From contig DBXU01000110.1 in NCBI GenBank assembly GCA_002310075.1, positions 2,242 to 14,006 on the forward strand: a stretch of 11,765 nt of DNA, given 5' to 3'. Made by a program: the position numbers and the translations under genes. Below the pieces are notes generated by a model. That model was given only the letters and a program-made list of their open reading frames with translations, had not been told where the DNA came from and made no database searches. The DNA is from Bacteroidales bacterium UBA1204 (lineage in GTDB: Bacteria > Bacteroidota > Bacteroidia > Bacteroidales > F082). Below are positions 1-5,726 of this stretch, piece by piece (positions within the stretch are counted from its first letter, which is position 1; every line of letters begins with the position of its first letter).

Positions 1-1059
1 GTCTTTCTCGAGTTGCAGGAAGTCTTTCAGATAGAAGACCTCGTTCAAGGCACGAGCGCCATAGAAATAATGCATCTCGCGGTTTCTGACATTCAAAGTG
101 CGGGTCAAGTGCATGATTTGTGCGCGCAAAGGTGCCATACCTGCTCCGCCTCCAACCCAAATCATTTCTGGCAGCGAGGTCCCTGAGCACGTCGAAGGGC
201 CGCCCTCTGTCGTGTCGTGTTCTTTTACATGGAACTCCCCATAAGGTCCCGACATCAGCACCTTGTCGCCAGGTTTCAAAGAGAAGATATACGACGAGGC
301 AATACCCGGGTTGACATTCATGAAGCCAGAGCGGTCGGGTTTGAAGGGCGGCGTTGCGATGCGCACCGTTAGCATGAAGACGTCGCCTTCAGCGGGGTAG
401 TTGGCCATGGAATAGGCGCGCACTGTCGGCTCGGTGTTGACGCACCGGAGGTCAAACATCTTGAACTTCTCCCATGACGGAAGATATTCAGTGCCAATGA
501 GTTCCTTGTCAAAATCGGCATAGTTGATTTTGAACTTCGGGATGCGGATTTGGGCGTAGGAACCAGGGATGAAGTCCATGTGCACGCCTTCGGGCAACTG
601 CACCTTGAACTCCTTGATGAAGGTGGCCACATTGCGGTTGCTGACCACCGTACACTCATATTCCTTGACATCGAGCACCGACTGCGGCACTACGATTTTC
701 AAGTCCTCTTTCACCTTGACCTGACAACCCAAACGCCAGTGGTCTTGGATCTGTTTGCGGGTGAAGAACCCCACCTCGGTAGGCAATATCGTACCGCCAC
801 CTTCCACCACGTGGCATTTGCATTGACCGCAGTTGCCTTTGCCACCGCAGGCCGAAGGCAGAAACACCTTCTCTTCGGCCAAAGTGGTCATCAATGAGTT
901 GCCAGGCTGAACCTCCAGCGTTTTGTCATCATTGATGGTGATCTTCACCTTGCCTTTGGGCATTAGTTTGTTGCGTACCCCAAGCAATAGAGTGACGAGC
1001 AACAGAATGATGCCGAGGAAAACGGCGATGCTTAATATCAAGGTGGTAGAGAGATTCAT
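1..1059 (-). CDS. nqrF: Na+-translocating NADH:quinone oxidoreductase subunit F (3'-truncated by window edge)
   Basis: NqrF is the NADH-oxidising, membrane-anchored subunit of Na+-NQR; it passes electrons from NADH through FAD to a 2Fe-2S centre. The first 353 residues are present and the frame is open to the window edge; the missing C-terminus should complete the NADH domain. In order: one N-terminal membrane helix (about residues 5-27), a ferredoxin-type 2Fe-2S domain with Cys71, Cys77, Cys80 and Cys112 in the family's C-x5-C-x2-C-x31-C spacing, an FAD domain with RAYSMAN (about 214-220) and GPYGEF (271-276), then the NADH-domain glycine motif GGGAGMAP (303-310). The ATG at 1057-1059 is chosen because it opens directly into the membrane helix and lies 4 bp after the nqrE stop. 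Oddity: residues about 286-298 are extra compared with the family and are encoded by a palindromic element. The frame stays intact, so this is not called a pseudogene. Confidence 0.95.
   Translation of the reverse strand, partial: MNLSTTLILSIAVFLGIILLLVTLLLGVRNKLMPKGKVKITINDDKTLEVQPGNSLMTTLAEEKVFLPSACGGKGNCGQCKCHVVEGGGTILPTEVGFFTRKQIQDHWRLGCQVKVKEDLKIVVPQSVLDVKEYECTVVSNRNVATFIKEFKVQLPEGVHMDFIPGSYAQIRIPKFKINYADFDKELIGTEYLPSWEKFKMFDLRCVNTEPTVRAYSMANYPAEGDVFMLTVRIATPPFKPDRSGFMNVNPGIASSYIFSLKPGDKVLMSGPYGEFHVKEHDTTEGGPSTCSGTSLPEMIWVGGGAGMAPLRAQIMHLTRTLNVRNREMHYFYGARALNEVFYLKDFLQLEKD
167..209. repeat. In-frame palindromic insert in nqrF (candidate dispersed element)
   Basis: The core at 181-199 reads CCCTGAGCACGTCGAAGGG, an imperfect palindrome with CCCT/AGGG ends. 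From memory it resembles a short repeat family (CCCTGAGCxTGTCGAAGGG) scattered through many bacterial genomes. TCTG occurs at 167-170 and again at 206-209, exactly 39 bp apart. Deleting one copy plus the intervening bases removes 13 codons (about residues 286-298) and joins HDTTE directly to MIWVGGG, close to the usual NqrF sequence at the junction between the FAD and NADH domains. The sequence and spacing are seen directly; insertion and dispersal are inferred. Confidence 0.65.
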
Positions 1060-1063
1060 ACGC

Positions 1064-1678
1064 TTACAGTTTTATGCCCATAAAAGCCATAAAGGCGATA
1101 CCCATCAAACCAGTGATAATAAACGAGATGCCCACGCCTTGCAAGCCTTTGGGGATCTTGGAATAGCGCAGTTTTTCGCGGATGGCGGCAATGGCCACGA
1201 TAGCCAGCAGCCAGCCTATGCCTGAACCGAGACCGAACACTGCCGCTTCACCCACATTGCTGAAGGCACGCTCCTGCATGAAGAGCGAGCAGCCCAAAAT
1301 GGCGCAGTTCACCGCGATTAACGGGAGAAAGATGCCCAGGGCGGAATAGAGCGATGGTGTGAAAGTTTCGATAATCATCTCCAAGATCTGCACGATGGCG
1401 GCAATGATGGCGATGAAGATGATATAGGTGAGGAAACTCAAATCAACCGTTGCCAACTTGGGACTTATCCATGCCAATGCTCCAGGAACCAATAGGTATT
1501 TGTTAATCAGGTAATTGACGGGAACGGTTACGACCAAAACAAAAGTCACGGCAAGCCCTAAGCCCGCGCTGGTCTTGACGGTCTTCGACACAGCAAGGTA
1601 AGAACACATGCCGAGAAAGTATGCGAAGATCATGTTGTCCACAAAGACCGATTTTATCAGCAGTTTAAACAGTTCCAT
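1064..1678 (-). CDS. nqrE: Na+-translocating NADH:quinone oxidoreductase subunit E
   Basis: NqrE (204 aa) is an integral-membrane subunit that, with its homologue NqrD, forms the Na+ pathway and holds an iron centre between inverted half-membrane helices. Hydrophobic stretches run almost throughout, consistent with the six helices of the family. The two metal-ligand positions are visible: Cys25 in LGMCSYLAV and Cys125 in VNCAILG, with an additional Cys130 nearby. GSGIGW and REKLRYS near the C-terminus are typical of the family. It is slightly longer than the Vibrio protein (about 198 aa), owing to a loop around residues 62-78 before VDLSFL. The ATG at 1676-1678 is 6 bp after the nqrD stop, and nqrF starts 4 bp after this gene's stop. 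NqrE rather than RnfA is supported by the complete flanking nqr set. Confidence 0.97.
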   Translation of the reverse strand: MELFKLLIKSVFVDNMIFAYFLGMCSYLAVSKTVKTSAGLGLAVTFVLVVTVPVNYLINKYLLVPGALAWISPKLATVDLSFLTYIIFIAIIAAIVQILEMIIETFTPSLYSALGIFLPLIAVNCAILGCSLFMQERAFSNVGEAAVFGLGSGIGWLLAIVAIAAIREKLRYSKIPKGLQGVGISFIITGLMGIAFMAFMGIKL

Positions 1679-1684
1679 GGTCGC

Positions 1685-2311
1685 TTAGTTTTTGTTGTTT
1701 TCCTGCATTTCGGGGTTTCGAGTGCGCTGAATCCATATAATAATACCTACCACGATGAGGGCCATGGGTGGCAGAATCATCAAGCCGTTGTTCTGATAGC
1801 CGGCTTCGTAGAACGACTGTGGAAACACTTGGAAACCGAGCAGTGTTCCCGAGCCCAACAACTCACGGAAGAAAGCCACGATGACAAGGATCAAACTGTA
1901 ACCCAATCCGTTGCCTAAGCCATCCAAGAACGACTCCCAAGGCCCGTGTGAGAGAGCAAAAGCTTCCAACCGCCCCATAATGATGCAGTTGGTGATGATA
2001 AGACCCACATAGACAGAGAGTTGCTTGCTGACATCGTAGGCGAAGGCCTTTAGGAATTGGTCAATGAGGATGACCAAGGTGGCCACGACGACCAGTTGCA
2101 CGATGATGCGAATACGGTTGGGGATGCCCTTGCGCAACAGCGAGATGATGAAGTTCGACAAGGCTGTCACCACGGTCACGGAGGCACCCATCACCAAGGC
2201 GGGCTTGAGTTGGGCGGTCACGGCCAAGCACGAGCAGATGCCCAGCACCAACACGGTGACTGGGTTGGTCTTTCGCAGGGGTTCTATGATGAGTTTCTTT
2301 GCGTTGGCCAT
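1685..2311 (-). CDS. nqrD: Na+-translocating NADH:quinone oxidoreductase subunit D
   Basis: NqrD (208 aa, the usual length) is the membrane subunit that pairs with NqrE around the intramembrane iron site and the Na+ channel. It starts with a short cytoplasmic segment, then LVLGICSCLAVT with Cys26 (the expected iron ligand) and Cys28. The second ligand is Cys109 in IITNCIIMGR. Further family signatures are GLGNGLGYS (about 131-139) and FFRELLGSG (about 147-155). The hydrophobicity pattern fits six helices. The ATG at 2309-2311 is 3 bp after the nqrC stop, which suggests translational coupling. NqrD and NqrE are related to each other and to RnfE/RnfA; gene order and the NPVTVLVLGICS start assign this one as NqrD. 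Confidence 0.97.
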   Translation of the reverse strand: MANAKKLIIEPLRKTNPVTVLVLGICSCLAVTAQLKPALVMGASVTVVTALSNFIISLLRKGIPNRIRIIVQLVVVATLVILIDQFLKAFAYDVSKQLSVYVGLIITNCIIMGRLEAFALSHGPWESFLDGLGNGLGYSLILVIVAFFRELLGSGTLLGFQVFPQSFYEAGYQNNGLMILPPMALIVVGIIIWIQRTRNPEMQENNKN

Positions 2312-2314
2312 GGT

Positions 2315-2929
2315 TTATTCTCCTCTTTCGGCAAATTTCTTTAGATAGGCCGAATACTTCTCTAATGTATTGTCAATCATTTCTTTCACACCATTTGAAG
2401 TCTTGGTGGCTCCCGTGATGGCATCGAATTCTATGGGGACTACACTGCCATTGTTCATGATTTGTTTGCCGGCAAATTGACCTTGGAACTTCTCGGTGGT
2501 AATCTCTCCGCCTAAGCCTGGTGTTTCCGACTTATGTCCAAAGGTGGTGCCTACCACCGTTTTTCCATCAGAGGCAATGGCGAGGTAACCCCAGATGGGA
2601 CCCCAAAGGCCGTTGCCCTGCATGGGGATGACACTGGTCTGACGGTCGATGACAAACACGGGCAGGCCTTCTTCTTCCGTTGGATTGCCGTTCTCGTCCA
2701 AAAGGAATGAAGCCGTGCAGTGTTTCTCAAAAAGCCATGCTGCATTTTTGGCGCTGACCTCAGGGATGCCTGCCGCTGTAAGGATGTTGATGCGTTTCTC
2801 GTTCTTTTTGTTGCGGTCTTGGAAAGGCTGCAGCCATAATGCCGTTGCCGCGAGCAACACCGCCACGACAACGATTAAGATGGTGGCATACAGGAAGATG
2901 TATCCGTTGCTGTTGATGTCTTTTTTCAT
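2315..2929 (-). CDS. nqrC: Na+-translocating NADH:quinone oxidoreductase subunit C (covalent FMN)
   Basis: NqrC (204 aa) is a periplasm-facing electron carrier with one N-terminal membrane helix (about residues 9-33) and an FMN_bind domain. Covalent FMN attachment is expected at Thr175 in the TGAT motif (172-175), within DAITGATKTSNG; ApbE flavin transferase performs this modification in characterised systems. Other family signatures are GLWGPIWGYLA (107-117) and ETPGLGGEI (135-143). The chosen ATG (2927-2929) overlaps the nqrB stop in an ATGA arrangement (4-bp overlap) and opens into MKKDINSNGY just before the helix. An upstream in-frame ATG would add 23 hydrophilic residues that lie inside nqrB, so it is not used. 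The protein is shorter than the Vibrio homologue, but all key motifs are present. Confidence 0.96.
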   Translation of the reverse strand: MKKDINSNGYIFLYATILIVVVAVLLAATALWLQPFQDRNKKNEKRINILTAAGIPEVSAKNAAWLFEKHCTASFLLDENGNPTEEEGLPVFVIDRQTSVIPMQGNGLWGPIWGYLAIASDGKTVVGTTFGHKSETPGLGGEITTEKFQGQFAGKQIMNNGSVVPIEFDAITGATKTSNGVKEMIDNTLEKYSAYLKKFAERGE

Positions 2930-4113
2930 AGAGCGGAGTTGTTTCGTTGGACAATGGCGCGCTTCTGCCGCATCTTGATGTTGTGCGCAACGACACAATG
3001 GTCGATGAGCGGGGCAAAGCAGTTCATGAGTAGGATGCTGAGCATCATACCCTCAGGATAAGCAGGATTGATGACGCGGAGCATCACGGCAAAAATGCCG
3101 ATGAGCAGACCGTAGATCCACTTGCCGGTGTTGGTCTGAGCCGCCGTGACAGGGTCTGTGGCCATGAAGACCGCACCGAACATGAAGCCGCCCATCAGGT
3201 AATGGTAGTAGAAAGGCACTTGCATATATTCGTTGGCGCCGATGGCATTGAATAACAAGCCCATGAGGCCACCACCGAGGACAACAGAGAGCATGACACG
3301 CCAACTGGCGATACCTGTAATCAACAGTAGGATCGCACCGAGTGTGACCGCAATGACAGATGTTTCACAGGTAGAGCCAGGAATGGTTCCAATCAGCATA
3401 TCCAAAGCAGAGGCCGAAGGGCGTATCCCAGCGGCAAGTTCAGCCAAAGGCGTGGCACTCGTGATGGCATCAGTGCCCCAGAGGTCGGCGGCAATCCATA
3501 CGTTGTCGCCTGACATAAGGGTAGGATAGGCAAAGAACAAGAAGGCACGTGCCACCAAGGCAGGGTTGAGGAAGTTCATGCCTGTGCCTCCGAAGACCTC
3601 CTTGCCGATGATGACGGCAAAGGCGGTGGCGAGGGCAAGTTGCCACAAAGGCGTGGTGACCGGAACAATCATCGGGATGATGAAACCTGTGACCAAAAAG
3701 CCTTCGTTCACCTCATGGTGGCGTATCTGCGCGAAGGTGAATTCGATGCCCAAACCGACGATATACGACACCGCCAACATAGGCAGCATTCGCAAGAAAC
3801 CAAACCAAAGGCAATACCACCAACTGGCAGCAGTGCCCAAAGCGTAAGGCCAATCCGTGGCATGGAGCGAGGTCTGGTAGCCGATGTTCCACATGCCGAA
3901 GAGCATGGCGGGGACAAGGGCGATGACGACCATAATCATGGCGCGTTTCAGGTCGATGGCGTCGCGAACATGGCAGCCGCGTTTCGTAACCCGATTGGGT
4001 GTAAAGGCAAAGGTTTCGAAGGCCTCAAAGGTGCTCTGAAGCCAAGCAAATCTGCCGCCTTCAACGAAGTTAGGCTTGATTCTATCAATGAAACGACGCA
4101 AATTGTTGAACAT
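2926..4113 (-). CDS. nqrB: Na+-translocating NADH:quinone oxidoreductase subunit B (covalent FMN, quinone site)
   Basis: NqrB (395 aa) is the large membrane subunit that carries a covalent FMN and takes part in quinone reduction and Na+ movement. The flavinylation motif is TSAT (218-221) in DAITSATPLA, so Thr221 is the expected FMN acceptor; Ser in the usual Gly position is a small variation. Other family features are KPNFVEGG near the N-terminus (13-20), the histidine and acidic stretch RHHEVNEGFLVTG (131-143), GGTGMNFLNPALVARAF (175-191), IPGSTCETS (244-252) and MATDPVTA (317-324). Hydrophobicity suggests about ten membrane helices. The ATG at 4111-4113 shares its A with the nqrA stop (TGATG), and the 3' end overlaps nqrC by 4 bp. 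A GTG one codon upstream is possible but less likely. Confidence 0.96.
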   Translation of the reverse strand: MFNNLRRFIDRIKPNFVEGGRFAWLQSTFEAFETFAFTPNRVTKRGCHVRDAIDLKRAMIMVVIALVPAMLFGMWNIGYQTSLHATDWPYALGTAASWWYCLWFGFLRMLPMLAVSYIVGLGIEFTFAQIRHHEVNEGFLVTGFIIPMIVPVTTPLWQLALATAFAVIIGKEVFGGTGMNFLNPALVARAFLFFAYPTLMSGDNVWIAADLWGTDAITSATPLAELAAGIRPSASALDMLIGTIPGSTCETSVIAVTLGAILLLITGIASWRVMLSVVLGGGLMGLLFNAIGANEYMQVPFYYHYLMGGFMFGAVFMATDPVTAAQTNTGKWIYGLLIGIFAVMLRVINPAYPEGMMLSILLMNCFAPLIDHCVVAHNIKMRQKRAIVQRNNSAL

Positions 4114-5558
4114 CACACAGCCTCCTTTCTCAGTTTCTCCAAGGCCTCACGGATGATGGCTTGTATGTCGGTTTTTGATGTGTCGATGAACTCGCAAAGG
4201 GCGAAGTCCTCGGGCTCAACCTCGTAGATGCCAAGGTTTTCCATCAACTCGATATCACCGATGATGCAGGCTTTGATGAGTTGGGTGGGGTAGATGCTGA
4301 AGGGGAAGACCCGCTCGAAGTTGCCCGTGAAGACCAAAGGACGCTCGTCGCCGTGGGTATTGGTGTCGAATTTCCAAAGGTTTTCAAAGCGAGGCAAGGT
4401 GATTCCAAAGGGTTTGAAAGAGCTTTTAGGCATGAAACCGCTGAGGAAGGTTCGTGAGAAGCTGAACTTCCTGAATCCCGGCATCAGCCAGCCCATGAAG
4501 TCGTAGTAGTCGCCCTCGGGAAGTATACTCACCAAGTCGTCGTAAGCGCCTAGGAAGCCATCGGCGGCGATTTGTGTGCCGCTCAATACATCACCTGAGA
4601 TGATGCGGTTTTCCTTTTCGACATTGTCAGTATCCATCTTGGGGTAGTCATTATTAAGCAGCTGTGCCTTAGTGATTTCCGCTATACAAGCTCCCGACTT
4701 CACACGGTAATAATGAGCATTCTTGATGTTTGGTCCAGCCACAGCGATGACCTTCTCGGGTCTGTATACACCTGTGCTGACCAATTCGCCCAACACGGCA
4801 ACGTCTTGGATGTTCATCGTCCATACGACCTCGCCTTTATTGATGGGGTCGATATGCGCGATTTGCGTGCCGATGTTTCCTGCGGGATGCGGACCCTTCA
4901 AATGGTGAAATTCTAGTCGTCGCTTCGCATCATTGCGAGGAACGAAGCAATCTAGATTTGCAAGTTTCTGTCCCGACCTAAAACAAACATGCACCATACC
5001 ATCCGTCAATTGCGTCAATGCTTCAAGGCCTTTGACTAGCAAAGCCTCCTTGCCTTTCATGATGAAATCATAATCAGGTGCAAGAGGCGCACTGCTGAAA
5101 GCACTGACGAAGATAGCCTTGGGCTTGTTGTCAGGGTTGGCAACGGTGCCGAAAGGCCGTTGACGCAGCATGGCCCATAGGCCGCATTGCAGCATGGCTG
5201 CTTTGATCTCATCGGCGTCCATTGGGATTGGCAAAGACTTGCCATCCGAGCCTGCGGATTTGAAATCCGCCTCAACAACCACCTCCATGAGTTTCCGTTT
5301 CTCGCCTCGCACAATGGCTTTCACCTGTCCGCTGACGGGCGAAGTGAAGCGGATGCGCTCGTCGTTTTTGTCGCAAAACAAGGTGTCACCGGCATTCACA
5401 ATAGCGCCTTCCTCGACCAGTAACCGCGATGTGAGGCCCACAAAATCAGTGGGTTTTACAGCATAAGTCGTAATGCTGCGCGCATCGGTGAGACGTAGCT
5501 CTGCCTTCCCGCCGATGGGGAGGTCGAGGCCTTTGCGTATGGTGATGGTGTCAGACAT
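4113..5558 (-). CDS. nqrA: Na+-translocating NADH:quinone oxidoreductase subunit A
   Basis: NqrA (481 aa with this start) is the peripheral cytoplasmic subunit, linked to quinone binding, and the first gene of the operon. Signatures are IRKGLDLPIGGKA at the N-terminus (7-19), FTSPVSGQV (71-79), RGEKRK (84-89), GLWAMLRQRPF (126-136), GPHPAG (222-227), ISGDVLSGT (320-328), FMGWLMPGFRKFS (354-366) and the C-terminal DFALCEFIDTSK (451-462). The family is usually about 446-455 aa; the excess is largely explained by two palindromic in-frame inserts, at residues 99-105 and about 203-215. The ATG at 5556-5558 is chosen because MSDTITIRKG aligns with the known family start; the frame stays open upstream to 5714, but that stretch is basic, not family-like, and contains the probable promoter. 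The stop overlaps the nqrB start. Confidence 0.95.
   Translation of the reverse strand: MSDTITIRKGLDLPIGGKAELRLTDARSITTYAVKPTDFVGLTSRLLVEEGAIVNAGDTLFCDKNDERIRFTSPVSGQVKAIVRGEKRKLMEVVVEADFKSAGSDGKSLPIPMDADEIKAAMLQCGLWAMLRQRPFGTVANPDNKPKAIFVSAFSSAPLAPDYDFIMKGKEALLVKGLEALTQLTDGMVHVCFRSGQKLANLDCFVPRNDAKRRLEFHHLKGPHPAGNIGTQIAHIDPINKGEVVWTMNIQDVAVLGELVSTGVYRPEKVIAVAGPNIKNAHYYRVKSGACIAEITKAQLLNNDYPKMDTDNVEKENRIISGDVLSGTQIAADGFLGAYDDLVSILPEGDYYDFMGWLMPGFRKFSFSRTFLSGFMPKSSFKPFGITLPRFENLWKFDTNTHGDERPLVFTGNFERVFPFSIYPTQLIKACIIGDIELMENLGIYEVEPEDFALCEFIDTSKTDIQAIIREALEKLRKEAV
4912..4955. repeat. In-frame palindromic insert in nqrA (39 bp, candidate dispersed element)
   Basis: The plus strand at 4932-4951 reads ATTGCGAGGAACGAAGCAAT, with ATTGC/GCAAT inverted ends. 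From memory this matches a widespread dispersed bacterial repeat (CATTGCGAGGAACGAAGCAATC). It is flanked by TCTAG at 4912-4916 and 4951-4955, 39 bp apart. Deleting one TCTAG plus the insert removes 13 codons, including DCFVPRNDAKRR, and leaves GQKLANLEFHHLKGPHPAG, which matches the normal NqrA context before GPHPAG. The direct repeat looks like a target-site duplication, but CTAG is self-complementary, so the repeat could also belong to the element itself. Confidence 0.7.
5244..5270. repeat. In-frame perfect palindrome in nqrA (candidate 21-bp insert)
   Basis: Bases 5254-5270 read GCGGATTTGAAATCCGC, two perfect 8-bp arms around one central base. On the minus strand CGGAT occurs twice, 21 bp apart (plus-strand ATCCG at 5265-5269 and 5244-5248). 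Deleting one copy plus the intervening bases removes seven codons (FKSAGSD, residues 99-105) and leaves VVEADGKSLPIP, a natural-looking NqrA linker. This linker varies in the family, so an insertion is less certain here than for the other two elements. Confidence 0.5.
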
Positions 5559-5576
5559 CCAGTCGTAGATTTGCTG

Positions 5577-5611
5577 CAAAGATATTGTTTTTTTACGCGT
5601 CAAAGGCCAAA
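5577..5611 (-). promoter_or_regulatory. Probable nqr operon promoter
   Basis: Read on the minus strand, TATCTTTG lies at 5584-5577, an exact match to the Bacteroidota -7 consensus TAnnTTTG. A TTTG at 5611-5608 is a candidate -33 element with 23 nt between; another TTTG at 5604-5601 leaves only 16. Transcription would start a few bases past 5577, giving a short leader to the ATG at 5558. The position inside the upstream extension of the nqrA frame supports the downstream start. Confidence 0.6.
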
Positions 5612-5676
5612 AACTGATAATAAAAAAACTCGAATTCCGTTTTCTTGTCGTCGTTCGGCATGAATTTTGAACTTTT

Positions 5677-5710
5677 TTTGCTGAACCAATGGGAATAATC
5701 TTTATTTTCG
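5677..5710 (+). promoter_or_regulatory. Weak candidate promoter for the TPR/OMP operon
   Basis: TTTG at 5677-5680 is followed after 22 nt by TATTTTCG at 5703-5710, one mismatch from the Bacteroidota -7 box TAnnTTTG. The start codon follows 16 nt later at 5727. The match is imperfect and the region is A/T rich, so this is a position to test, not a firm call. Confidence 0.3.
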
Positions 5711-5726
5711 TCAAAAATTTCGCCCT

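Noticed and set aside
1..1059. nqrF as a disrupted gene because of the foreign-looking segment
   Set aside because: The frame continues through the segment into the intact GGGAGMAP NADH motif and stays open to the edge, and all four Fe-S cysteines are present.
2930..2998. N-terminal extension of nqrC by 23 residues
   Set aside because: It lies inside the nqrB coding end, is hydrophilic ahead of the membrane anchor, and the ATGA junction at 2926-2929 is a standard coupled start.
3640..4227. A 195-residue open frame on the plus strand across nqrB and the nqrA end
   Set aside because: It is antisense to well-conserved NqrB/NqrA sequence, is low in hydrophobic structure, and has no family resemblance.
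1..5558. The operon as Rnf (ferredoxin:NAD) rather than Nqr
   Set aside because: NqrA and the FAD/2Fe-2S NADH-oxidising NqrF are present and no RnfB or RnfC is found; the order A-F is the standard nqr order.
5559..5714. N-terminal extension of nqrA by 52 residues to an upstream ATG
   Set aside because: The extension is not family-like, is rich in basic residues, and contains an exact promoter -7 box; MSDTITIRKG at 5558 matches the normal start.
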